64,000 nucleotides of DNA from Niastella soli (GTDB lineage Bacteria; Bacteroidota; Bacteroidia; Chitinophagales; Chitinophagaceae). Location: positions 522,518 through 586,517 of the forward strand of contig NZ_JAGHKO010000011.1 of the NCBI RefSeq assembly GCF_017742245.1, read 5' to 3'. Under the pieces are notes generated by a model. It saw only the letters and a program-made list of their open reading frames with translations, searched no databases and was not told the origin of the DNA. Made by a program: the position numbers and the translations under genes. Positions 26,752-35,090 of the stretch are shown in pieces (the first letter of the stretch is position 1; every line of letters starts with the position of its first letter).

Positions 26752-27417
26752 ATGCAAGATACTAATATAGGAAAACGGCTAAAAGAATTTAGGGGAAGGT
26801 CAAATGTTAAAATGCCATCAGTTTCAATTATGACTGGTATAGCCAAGGAAACGCTTTATAAATGGGAGAAAGGGACTAAACCAAGCGATGTGAAAGATTA
26901 CTTTAAACTAAAAGCTTACCTGGATGCAGCGGAAGGTGAATTAGAAGGTGAATTGTTTGATCTGGAAAGACAAAAACCGGCGACAGTAAAACTTCCTTTT
27001 AAAAATTGCCAACCAGTAACATCACAAATTGATGGTAAAGCCATTGCAGGCACGGTTATTATTAATGCCAATAATGAACTAGAGTTAATTGCTAATCGTA
27101 TATACGCACCTAACCTGGGATATGTTGAGGGCTTAATTGATGTTATCGGATACGATATGGAACCTGCCCTTATGAATGGGAGTAGCATAGCAATATCCCG
27201 ATTGAAAGATTTCCAGAATCTACATTGGGGGCTTTATTATTATATTATTGATGCAAACTTACAGGGAATCGTAAGAAGGGTTTATTTGGATAATGCCAAT
27301 AACGGCATCCAATTAATAGCGGATAACGACGATCAGGTAAAATACCCTCCTATACAACTTAAATGGACTCAAGTGAAATCAATTTTTAAAATAGCGGCCT
27401 GCCTTATTAAACAATAA
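26752..27417 (+). CDS. HTH plus LexA/S24-like protein lacking catalytic residues
   Basis: Phage-repressor-like regulator. The 221-residue protein has an N-terminal helix-turn-helix (about 4-60: IGKRLKEFRGRSNVKMPSVS, ETLYKWEKGTKPS) and a C-terminal S24/LexA fold (about 118-220). The catalytic serine motif, normally GDSMEP, reads G133-Y-D-M-E-P138, so Ser is replaced by Asp, and the general-base Lys region reads GIVRRV with Arg. It probably cannot self-cleave and would be a constitutive or ligand-controlled regulator. It sits with the XRE gene and a small HTH gene in a lysogeny-like switch module near the integrase. Confidence 0.75.
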   Translation: MQDTNIGKRLKEFRGRSNVKMPSVSIMTGIAKETLYKWEKGTKPSDVKDYFKLKAYLDAAEGELEGELFDLERQKPATVKLPFKNCQPVTSQIDGKAIAGTVIINANNELELIANRIYAPNLGYVEGLIDVIGYDMEPALMNGSSIAISRLKDFQNLHWGLYYYIIDANLQGIVRRVYLDNANNGIQLIADNDDQVKYPPIQLKWTQVKSIFKIAACLIKQ

Positions 27418-27429
27418 ACCAAATTTACT

Positions 27430-27633
27430 ATGATGCAACTCAGTCAAAAGGCCTTGAAAATGATTAATAAACCGCATATCCGTCGCTGTTTGATGGACGC
27501 ACTCGGTGTTACAGAGTTCACAATTGCCAGGTATATTCAAAATAATAGCGACAATCTTACTAAATCGGCTTCGTTACAAGTCATTCGGGATTCGACCGGA
27601 TTGAATGATGATGAAATACTGGAAATAAAATAA
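27430..27633 (+). CDS. Small helix-turn-helix-like protein
   Basis: 67 residues with a Cro-like core: SQKALKMINKPHIRRCLMDA, then LGVTEFTIARYIQNN, which fits a helix-turn-recognition helix, then ASLQVIRDSTGLNDDEILEI. It starts 12 bases after the S24-like gene, so it is in the same operon and may act as its Cro-like antagonist. Start may be ATG 27430 or ATG 27433. No specific family is recognised. Confidence 0.65.
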   Translation: MMQLSQKALKMINKPHIRRCLMDALGVTEFTIARYIQNNSDNLTKSASLQVIRDSTGLNDDEILEIK

Positions 27634-27653
27634 GAAATATTTTACTAGGGAAA

Positions 27654-27785
27654 ATGGAAAATATTTTAGCAAATAAGCCGCCGATTTCTAGCGATGGGTA
27701 TTATTTCATAGATAATTCTGACGGACTTGTAAGCTGTTTGGTGAAGAGTAAGCCGCCTCCATTATTTAGTCATGTTGATGTATAA
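27654..27785 (+). CDS. Possible 43-residue protein
   Basis: ATG 27654 to TAA 27785, 20 bases after the small HTH gene and in the same direction. The peptide (ENILANKPPISSDGYYFIDN, C-terminus KSKPPPLFSHVDV) contains two KPP segments and has no recognisable domain. Support is only position and a clean frame before the terminator at 27944. Confidence 0.35.
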   Translation: MENILANKPPISSDGYYFIDNSDGLVSCLVKSKPPPLFSHVDV

Positions 27786-27943
27786 ACGAATAATCGAGTG
27801 CTTTTGTACTAGTCGGGATTTGGAAATTGATAGGAGTCAAAAAAGAATAATTTAAAAGGTTGTTTTCTATTTTAGTATCGAACTATTTAGTAATTTACTG
27901 TCATAGGATAAGGTTTAATGGTTAATGGTATTTGATTAGTGTG

Positions 27944-27967
27944 GCCTCCCCTCCGGGAGGCTTTTTT
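27944..27967 (+). terminator. Strong terminator of the regulatory operon
   Basis: GCCTCCC (27944-27950) and GGGAGGC (27955-27961) with a CTCC loop, followed by a T6 tract. It faces the end of the restriction-modification operon. Its T tract also creates the stop codon of the truncated SIR2 frame on the minus strand. Confidence 0.85.
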
Positions 27968-28124
27968 ATTTGTGGAAAGTATAATCTGTAAAAGGTTTTA
28001 TGAGACCTGACCAATCAGGGAGATGTGAGTCAACGGAAATACCGGCGCCTACAAAATAGGCCGCATTACCTGAAACGAGCTCTTCTGCATACTCATCAAT
28101 GAATTGTAGAACTTCTGGTGGCAT
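27966..28124 (-). pseudogene. Truncated SIR2-family gene (N-terminal 52 residues)
   Basis: A 52-residue minus-strand frame starts 4 bases after the hsdS stop. It reads MPPEVLQFIDEYAEELV, then NAAYFVGAGIS and LPDWSGLI, which is the N-terminal NAD-binding signature (GAGIS followed by LP.W..L) of SIR2-domain proteins found in many defence systems. The frame ends in the A/T run of the terminator at 27944-27967, so the remaining SIR2 domain has been lost, probably by deletion or recombination at the module junction. It would have been the fourth or fifth gene of the restriction-modification operon. The piece cannot have NADase activity by itself. Confidence 0.65.
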
Positions 28125-28128
28125 ATTT

Positions 28129-30072
28129 TTAGCTTTTACCTGTCGCTTTCTTAATCAATTTCCCAAAACCCCTTGGCTCCAGTTGGTGCTTTCTTAACCA
28201 TTGAAGCCCAGTAGAAACCTGTTCTTTTGTATACTTCTTCTTACGATCACTCCATAGATAGAAGTCATTGATTAATTCTTCATCAGCTGTGGTTCGACGT
28301 TCTATAATCCGGTTATTACATACAGCGTAAATTGTAGCAATTATTTCAGCTTCAGCTTCTGAAGTGTGATATAGCAACTCGAATAGTTTATTCAGTTGGT
28401 CTTCTGCAGAAGCAAAGTACCCCTGATAATATCCTTCAATTTTGTCCTGTTTTTCTAAAGGAATGAATTGCTTATCCTGGTAAGCAAACCATTGTTGCTT
28501 GCGGAAGTCATTGTAGATTGTATGCATGAATTTATTATCGTAGGGGCCTGCTGCCTGGCAATAATAATTCAGGTTTAAATCAGCTTCAACAATATGTTCT
28601 GCCAGGAACTGTATTTTCTGAAATTTGATGTCTGTGAAATTCGGATCATCTATAAATTTGGAAACAATCTTTCCGGCCAGTACTTGCTTAGCAAAACCTA
28701 CTTTGTTTGCCGGGATATTTAGCTCTACAGTCTTCTCATTGCGGGCTTGTAGTCGTGTAGCTTTTGCACTCTTCTTGGTTGACATAGAACTGCTGCCCAC
28801 CTTTACCTGGCCGTTCATTAGCATAGGTAACAACCAGCTACGTAAGGTAGAAAGTTGTTTGTTTTGTTTTTCATTAATTGCAATTTTCTCAAAAAGTGGC
28901 TTTACAATTAACTCGAATTTATTTTGCAATTCACGTTTAGGTAGTGTCAATAGTAATTTACCAAGATTTTCTCGACTTAGTTCTGTTTGACCAGTTGATC
29001 CCTCGCCAAGTTTCTCAATTTCCGATTGCTTATTTAACAAAGAAATCCCCAAAAAGAGCGAATTAACTTCATTAAAATTAGCTCTAACAATTGTCACGTG
29101 TGAATCACATGTTGTTTGAGGGTTTTCAAGCCGTTTTACTAATGCTACCCGGCCCAGTGTCCCAACACCAGTAGAATTTACTAAAATATCTCCTAATTTA
29201 ATCACTTTTGTTATTGGCTTCAATTGAATATCATGTACTCTGCAAAAAGCAAAGTCAATAGTATTATTTCTAATGCATCTTTGATTGATAACAGGTATGC
29301 CGAAATCGTTTGAATACTTTGGGGAAATTCCTCTAACCAATTCTGAACTAATTTCGCTTAGATTTTTCACCTCCCAACCTTTAGGTAGATCCATTTTTAA
29401 TTTTGCATTGGTTGACATCTTTCCACCCGAAGATTTATAAGGTTTTTTATTTTCGTCAGGAAAATCAAACTGAACAAACCAATAATCATACAATGTTTTG
29501 GCTATTTGTTCCAATTCGGCATTTATGCGATTATTGAGTTCTATTTTGTCATCTAAGGCGGACAAAATAGCAGCAATTTTTTGTTGTGTTGGTAAATCAG
29601 GGAGTTCGATTGGAACTCGTCTAACAACTGTCATTGGAGGAAAGTTTGGAATTGTAGAATCCCCTGTTCCACCAATAATTTTATTTACAATATAACTTTC
29701 AAAATAATAAAGAAAATACCTATCGTTGACTATTTCATTATTAAGTCTGATTCTTAATAAAGCTTGATTTATTACACCTGTTTCAGCATCATTAGGTAAC
29801 TGATATATAGCACCGTAATTTACACCAGAACAAGAAACTAAAATATCACCTGGTTTTGCGTTAAACCTTTTCATTGAAGAATTGTAGTATTCTTCAGTGA
29901 TGTAATAATTGCCTAATTTATCATTTTTATTCAATACTACTCCTTGCTCATACACTTTGAAAGTATTCGCACCTTTATTGACGAATATCTCCTTTTTTAA
30001 AGCTCCTCCAAATGGTCCTCTTAAAAACCCATCATCTTTTCTGACGATGTCCTCAAAAAAGAGATTATTCAT
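28129..30072 (-). CDS. hsdS: Type I restriction-modification specificity subunit with C-terminal extra domain
   Basis: HsdS gives the DNA target to the HsdM/HsdR complex. Residues 1-about 215 and about 225-430 form two target-recognition units, each followed by a conserved helix (LPTQQKIAAILSALDDKIEL; LKLPKREL... NEKQNKQLSTLRSWLLPMLM). The protein is 647 residues, about 200 longer than usual. Residues about 470-640 are an added alpha-helical domain (IKFQKIQFLAEHIVEADLNL, YYCQAAGPYDNKFMHTIYND) that faintly resembles the Panacea/SocA-like (DUF4065) antitoxin fold; that resemblance is a guess from pattern. A Ser/Lys-rich linker (SSSMSTKKSAKATR) joins it. The gene overlaps hsdM by 8 bases and is followed by the SIR2 remnant. 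Confidence 0.9.
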   Translation of the reverse strand: MNNLFFEDIVRKDDGFLRGPFGGALKKEIFVNKGANTFKVYEQGVVLNKNDKLGNYYITEEYYNSSMKRFNAKPGDILVSCSGVNYGAIYQLPNDAETGVINQALLRIRLNNEIVNDRYFLYYFESYIVNKIIGGTGDSTIPNFPPMTVVRRVPIELPDLPTQQKIAAILSALDDKIELNNRINAELEQIAKTLYDYWFVQFDFPDENKKPYKSSGGKMSTNAKLKMDLPKGWEVKNLSEISSELVRGISPKYSNDFGIPVINQRCIRNNTIDFAFCRVHDIQLKPITKVIKLGDILVNSTGVGTLGRVALVKRLENPQTTCDSHVTIVRANFNEVNSLFLGISLLNKQSEIEKLGEGSTGQTELSRENLGKLLLTLPKRELQNKFELIVKPLFEKIAINEKQNKQLSTLRSWLLPMLMNGQVKVGSSSMSTKKSAKATRLQARNEKTVELNIPANKVGFAKQVLAGKIVSKFIDDPNFTDIKFQKIQFLAEHIVEADLNLNYYCQAAGPYDNKFMHTIYNDFRKQQWFAYQDKQFIPLEKQDKIEGYYQGYFASAEDQLNKLFELLYHTSEAEAEIIATIYAVCNNRIIERRTTADEELINDFYLWSDRKKKYTKEQVSTGLQWLRKHQLEPRGFGKLIKKATGKS

Positions 30073-31696
30073 ACCTTAACCCTTTTAATTGTTTCTGAAT
30101 TTCTGTATCCAAACGACTACCTTCGGCAAATAATTCATTCAGCCTTTGTTCAAAGCCCTTCATTTTTTCCTGAAATTTATCGACCGTTATATCCACATAC
30201 TCAATTTTTATCTCAAAATATTGCCCGGCAGAGAAAGAATAATTTTTTTCCTGTATCTGCTTTTTGGAGACTATCACAGAAAGGTCTTCTGCTGCTTCTT
30301 TTGAGTTAAAGGCCTCCACAATGCGAGTTTCTTCCTCACGCGTCAGCACAGTTCGTTGGTTTTTACCTTCCTTTACAGTTTCACCCAATTTGCTAGCATC
30401 CATCAGTACAATGTGATCGCTATCAGCTTTTTTATCCAAAAACAATACTGATACGTTGGTGCCTGTACTTGCAAAAATATTGCTTGGCATACTCACTACA
30501 CCACGTAGCCAACCTTTGTCAATCAAGCGTTCACGTATTTTCTTCTCTATACCGCTTTGCGCCGTAATAAATCCAGTAGGCACGACAATCGCGGCTTTTC
30601 CACTTTCGTTCAGACTATATATGATGTGCTGAATAAATAGCAGGTAAATCGACATTGATTCCTTTTTGGCATTAGGCACATTGGGAACGCCGGCAAAAAA
30701 GCGTTCTTTAAAACTATCTTTCTCTAAATCATTTCTGAAATCCGAAAAGTCGAGCTTAAAAGGTGGATTAGAAACGATATAATCAAACTTCTGTTTTTCA
30801 AGATAAAATGGCTGTGCTATTGTGTTTGTCTTAATCACATTAGGAATACTGTGCGTCAGGTTGTTCAAGATCAAATTCAGACGCAGCATAGTGCTTGACT
30901 TCTGGGAAATATCCTCGGTATAAATAGTACACTTATCTTCCCCAATCTTATGTGCCAAAGACATCAATAAAGATCCGGATCCCACGCTGGGATCATAACA
31001 TCTTGCCTGTTTTACTTTTCCTGGAACAAGAATATTCGCAATGATCCTTGCAACTGCATTGGGCGTATAATATTCAGCATATTTACCTCCTGAGTCGGAG
31101 TTATAGTCTTTAATCAAGTATTCAAAGATATCTTTGAAAAAGTCGTATTTCTCTTCGAAATAATATTCAAAGCTTTCCTCAAAGCTAAATTCAAACAATT
31201 TATTGATGATAGCCCGACAGAAAGCATCTCTTTCCGAACGATCAGAGATAAATGCACTCAATTCATCAAACAATAGATCTTTGGCTCCTGTAAAAGATTT
31301 GATGGAAAATATTTCGGCATTCTCAATACTAATGTCTCTTAATGTATCATCAAACGTTTTGGCAAAATCTCCGCTGTTTTGAATGTTGTGTAAATAAGAA
31401 ATTAATTGATGAGGTTTCAAGCGCGGCACGTTCTCATCCAGTAAATCCATTAACAGTTCAAAGTCTTTCTTTTTAAGTTTAGTTAATGCCGTATTGAAAT
31501 CATTATTGACACCCAATTCCGGTTTTAGTTTTTTTACTTCGTAACGGAATTTGTCGTTTAAAAACTTATATAAAAAAACCTGTGTAATAATCTTAAATTC
31601 ATTGCCGTCATTTCCCAACCCATAGTTGGCACAGACGCTTTTTAGATTATCAATGAGCTGCTTGGTTTTTATAGTATACGTAATATCCTTTGTCAT
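30065..31696 (-). CDS. hsdM: Type I restriction-modification DNA methyltransferase subunit
   Basis: N6-adenine methyltransferase subunit of the type I enzyme; it protects host sites and, with HsdS and HsdR, forms the restriction complex. The 543-residue protein has an N-terminal helical HsdM_N domain (LKSVCANYGLGNDGNEFKII), the GKYAEYYTP start of the catalytic domain, SAM motif I DPSVGSGS (235-242), and catalytic motif IV NPPF (310-313, in FDYIVSNPPFKLDF). It starts 3 bases after the hsdR stop and overlaps hsdS by 8 bases, showing translational coupling. All expected motifs are intact. Confidence 0.95.
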   Translation of the reverse strand: MTKDITYTIKTKQLIDNLKSVCANYGLGNDGNEFKIITQVFLYKFLNDKFRYEVKKLKPELGVNNDFNTALTKLKKKDFELLMDLLDENVPRLKPHQLISYLHNIQNSGDFAKTFDDTLRDISIENAEIFSIKSFTGAKDLLFDELSAFISDRSERDAFCRAIINKLFEFSFEESFEYYFEEKYDFFKDIFEYLIKDYNSDSGGKYAEYYTPNAVARIIANILVPGKVKQARCYDPSVGSGSLLMSLAHKIGEDKCTIYTEDISQKSSTMLRLNLILNNLTHSIPNVIKTNTIAQPFYLEKQKFDYIVSNPPFKLDFSDFRNDLEKDSFKERFFAGVPNVPNAKKESMSIYLLFIQHIIYSLNESGKAAIVVPTGFITAQSGIEKKIRERLIDKGWLRGVVSMPSNIFASTGTNVSVLFLDKKADSDHIVLMDASKLGETVKEGKNQRTVLTREEETRIVEAFNSKEAAEDLSVIVSKKQIQEKNYSFSAGQYFEIKIEYVDITVDKFQEKMKGFEQRLNELFAEGSRLDTEIQKQLKGLRYE

Positions 31697-31699
31697 TTA

Positions 31700-34600
31700 T
31701 TATATTCTATTATGGTATAGTTGAAAATATTCTTTCCCTATAAGAGTACTGATATTTTGCCTGGTATTTGTGTCTAAATCTAATTTTTCATCCATTACAA
31801 ACTTTTGCGACACTAAGCGAATTAAATATCGGTCGAACAAGGCTTCATTAATTAAATAATCTTCCTGTCCTTCTAGTTTGTTGTCTACTTCATTTTTTAC
31901 CTGCATCAATGCGCGGTGCAATTGCATCTCTTTAGCATTGAGCATTCCTTTTTCTGTCAGCCGCTTATGAACCCTCGCATATTTTTCATCATTGTTATAT
32001 TTCGCTCTAAGCAAAGCATTTTTTCGGTTCAGCTCTTTTGCCTGATCATAGATTTTGCGTAACAATGGCAGGTTTTCTACCATTTCTGCTTGTGTGGTTT
32101 CGGTAAGATTTTTCTTTTTAAAAATGCGCTCCAGTTCCTCCTTTAAGCTGACGAAATGCGGATCGACTTGGTCAAAATTGCTCTGCAAAGCTTCCCGAGT
32201 CTTACGAAGCTGCTCTTTCAATTCATCAGCAAGTTTCAGTTCTTCTTCACCCACTTTGATAAACTGAAAAATAATATCCTCCAAAGCCGTATCCAATAGG
32301 TTTTGTGTAGCGTCATCATGACCGATGTTTTCTATAAAGTTGAGATTGTCTAATCGGTTTTGTGCTTCTATCAATAAACGGTTTAACACATCGAAATCAA
32401 CTAATTCACCCAATTCTTCAAAACCCTGTAGAGCAATCAGGTTTTTAAGTTCTTTGGCGGTACGCAAAGCTTTTACCAACAACATCAATTCTTTTTTGTC
32501 TGTTAGTTGGCTGATTTGCTGAGAAAATAGTTCACGATTTTCAGTGTCGTAATGAAAAAGGATTTCTTTTATGTTTTCAATCTCTGCTCGTATTTCGGCC
32601 TCTGACTTGAATAGGTGCGAATACATTTCCATTTCATCACCCAATTGTTCTTGCAATTCACGGAAATACAATTGATTGGTGCGATCAAAAGCCTCAGAAA
32701 TATCAGCAAAGTCTACTACATAACCGTATTGGTACTTTTTGTATGGACGATTCACTCGTGTCAACGTCTGCAACAAATTGTGGTCTTGAATCACACGTGC
32801 TAAATAAAGCTTTTTTAAACGCTTTGCATCAAACCCTGTAAGTAGCATATTATATACAAATAGTAAATCAATCTTTCCTGCTTTATATGCTTTGATGAGG
32901 TCTTTACGGATAGTTTTATCGTTTTCATCATGCAGTATCAGAGCTGCAGTCAGGTTTTCTTTTTTGGGGTTGCCATACGGAACAGCTGGTTCGGCAGCTA
33001 TGGGTAGTTTGTTCGCATCTATTTCTTGTTCACCGTAAGGAGCAGGAGATTCGGTCAGCTTACTTGCATCTATTTCTTGTTTGCCATATTGCTCCTCAAA
33101 CAATTGAAACAACATTTTGGCTTGCTTAGAAGAATCGCAGACAACCAACCCGCCCAGGGTCTTATCTTGCCAGTAATTTCTAAACTCTTGTAAGTCTTTG
33201 GTAATATAATCCAGCAATCCTTGAGCAAATGGTTTTTTAGCATATACATCCGATGCTTTAATATCGCCTTTAAGGAGCTTAGTATCTTCTAAAATTTGAT
33301 CTATAACTACTTTCATTTCCTTCTTAAAACGCCCTTCAATCTCTTCACGAATCAGACGTAATGTATAGCCATCTGCAATTGAACGATTGTAATAATACTT
33401 ATGGATATAATTACCAAATAGCAGTTTAGAATCGTATTCTTTTGCCACCTCTTTCAATAATGGCGTACCGGTTAAGGCAATAATCACCGCATTTTTATCT
33501 GAATTAATCAAATTGGCGAGGTAATTTCCCTTAGGATTATAACTTCTATGGGCTTCATCCAGAAAATATATACGTTGGGTATTGATATCGTAATCTGGTA
33601 GCTTTATTACCGTGGCATCCTCACTAAATTTCTGAATATTAACCACTGTAATTTCAGCCTTTCCACTGTCGTTATGTATAGCACCGGCTATTTGCAAATC
33701 GTCGATAAATGCCTGTCGAGAATTTACTTGATTTACTTTCAGTCCGCGATTAACAAACTCTGTTGAAGCCTGAATCAGTAAATCCAATCTGTCTACGATA
33801 AAGTAAAACTTCGGAATGACATTTTGTTTCTGATAATAATCCGTTAAATGTTTAACATTATAAAATGCTAATGCCGTTTTTCCCGACCCTTGAGTATGCC
33901 AGATAATACCCTTACGCTTGCCTTCTGCTAATTTTGCAGCAATGGCCATTGTTGCAAATAGCTGTGGATACCGCATAATATGTTTTTGCAAGCCGATTTC
34001 CTCTTCCACATAAGCAATGGCATAACGAAGCAGAAAAGCCAACCGTTCTTTGCTAAATAAAGAAGTCAGAATACGATGTGTAGGTGTATATGGTTCTTTG
34101 TTGGTCTTAAACTCCGGACTATGTTTAATGACCAGCAAGTTGTTATCTTTCAATACAGCATTTTCTTCCAGTTCAGAAATAGTTCTCAATTTTTGTTTGA
34201 CCGGATAGTCTTCATCTTCCCTGAAAAAATTAAACTGTAAATCAGCATAAGCCGGAGTGGCATAAAATGCTCCAAACACAGGTTCCACAATGCCGTCTTC
34301 ATACTCCATATTGTTGGAAAAAACCATCAATTGCGTGATATTGGCAAAACGTCGAAAATGTTTGTTTTTGAAACGGGCATTAATACGACTTCTTTCCGCA
34401 ATCACGCCTTCTTTGTTGTGCGGCTTCTTGACTTCAACAAATGCTAAAGGCATACCGTTTATAAGTATCGTAATGTCTGGACGAAACTCCTCATCGCCGT
34501 TTTTGGCCGTTAGTTCGGCTGTTATATGAAAGCTGTTATTATTAAAATTTTGGAAATCAATGAGCTTAATACCGGAAGTTGCGGTCAGTCTTTGATAAAA

Positions 34601-34834
34601 TTTTCTTCCTAAATCCTCATAATCTAATTCCAGGCTCACTTCATCTAGTATACGCAAAATTTCCTCCCGGGCAACACCCGAATTAATCCGTATCAAACTC
34701 TCCAAAAAAACGTCCTCGAAGATATTAGTATCTCCTCTACGGTTTTGTTGCGAAATAGGAATATACTGATATCCTAGTTTCATCAAATGCAACAACGCAG
34801 GAATTTTTACGCGCGAATTTTCGTTAAAAGACAT
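31700..34834 (-). CDS. hsdR: Type I restriction endonuclease motor/nuclease subunit
   Basis: ATP-dependent translocase that cuts DNA when the complex meets unmethylated sites. The 1044-residue protein has an HSDR_N PD-(D/E)xK nuclease (Asp120 in FRPDITIL, Glu134 and Lys136 in AFVEVKKP), a superfamily-2 helicase core (Walker A TQGSGKTALAFY, DEAH box in YFLDEAHRS, VALTGTPLL-type motif III as IIALTGTPLL, late motif QTLTRVNRPYKKYQYGYVVD) and a long helical C-terminus. An internal repeat (YGKQEIDASKL, YGEQEIDANKL, then YGNPKKENL; about 32970-33098) lies between the two RecA domains. The gene follows a small XRE gene by 12 bases. Confidence 0.95.
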   Translation of the reverse strand: MSFNENSRVKIPALLHLMKLGYQYIPISQQNRRGDTNIFEDVFLESLIRINSGVAREEILRILDEVSLELDYEDLGRKFYQRLTATSGIKLIDFQNFNNNSFHITAELTAKNGDEEFRPDITILINGMPLAFVEVKKPHNKEGVIAERSRINARFKNKHFRRFANITQLMVFSNNMEYEDGIVEPVFGAFYATPAYADLQFNFFREDEDYPVKQKLRTISELEENAVLKDNNLLVIKHSPEFKTNKEPYTPTHRILTSLFSKERLAFLLRYAIAYVEEEIGLQKHIMRYPQLFATMAIAAKLAEGKRKGIIWHTQGSGKTALAFYNVKHLTDYYQKQNVIPKFYFIVDRLDLLIQASTEFVNRGLKVNQVNSRQAFIDDLQIAGAIHNDSGKAEITVVNIQKFSEDATVIKLPDYDINTQRIYFLDEAHRSYNPKGNYLANLINSDKNAVIIALTGTPLLKEVAKEYDSKLLFGNYIHKYYYNRSIADGYTLRLIREEIEGRFKKEMKVVIDQILEDTKLLKGDIKASDVYAKKPFAQGLLDYITKDLQEFRNYWQDKTLGGLVVCDSSKQAKMLFQLFEEQYGKQEIDASKLTESPAPYGEQEIDANKLPIAAEPAVPYGNPKKENLTAALILHDENDKTIRKDLIKAYKAGKIDLLFVYNMLLTGFDAKRLKKLYLARVIQDHNLLQTLTRVNRPYKKYQYGYVVDFADISEAFDRTNQLYFRELQEQLGDEMEMYSHLFKSEAEIRAEIENIKEILFHYDTENRELFSQQISQLTDKKELMLLVKALRTAKELKNLIALQGFEELGELVDFDVLNRLLIEAQNRLDNLNFIENIGHDDATQNLLDTALEDIIFQFIKVGEEELKLADELKEQLRKTREALQSNFDQVDPHFVSLKEELERIFKKKNLTETTQAEMVENLPLLRKIYDQAKELNRKNALLRAKYNNDEKYARVHKRLTEKGMLNAKEMQLHRALMQVKNEVDNKLEGQEDYLINEALFDRYLIRLVSQKFVMDEKLDLDTNTRQNISTLIGKEYFQLYHNRI

Positions 34835-34846
34835 TAGGAATTAAGA

Positions 34847-35065
34847 TTAGACTGATAAAGATTTTGTTGAATGCAATAGTTCCCGCACATCCACATTCAA
34901 AACCTTAGCGACACCAACTAACGTCTCAAGCGAGGGCTGCTTTTCATTTGTGCACCAGTGAGAGATTGTTGTTTCATTCTTACTCAAATGTTCTGCAAGC
35001 CATTTATTCGTTTTTTCTTGCTCAGCAAGAACTATTTTGATACGATTAATTGTATTTTTGGACAT
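34847..35065 (-). CDS. Small XRE-family regulator of the restriction-modification operon
   Basis: 72-residue single helix-turn-helix protein (INRIKIVLAEQEKTNKWLAE, HLSKNETTISHWCTNEKQPS, LETLVGVAKVLNVDVRELL). It is the first gene of the hsdRMS operon, 12 bases before hsdR. Genes of this size and position act as controller proteins that delay restriction until methylation is complete; that role here is inferred from context. A -7 box lies 17 bases upstream of its start. Confidence 0.88.
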   Translation of the reverse strand: MSKNTINRIKIVLAEQEKTNKWLAEHLSKNETTISHWCTNEKQPSLETLVGVAKVLNVDVRELLHSTKSLSV

Positions 35066-35082
35066 AAAATCTGCTTATTAGG

Positions 35083-35090
35083 CAAATATA
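35083..35090 (-). promoter_or_regulatory. Candidate promoter of the restriction-modification operon
   Basis: CAAATATA (minus strand TATATTTG) is a perfect -7 match and would start the transcript about 11 bases before the XRE ATG. It is identical to the -7 box of the other XRE gene at 25328-25335. Confidence 0.45.
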
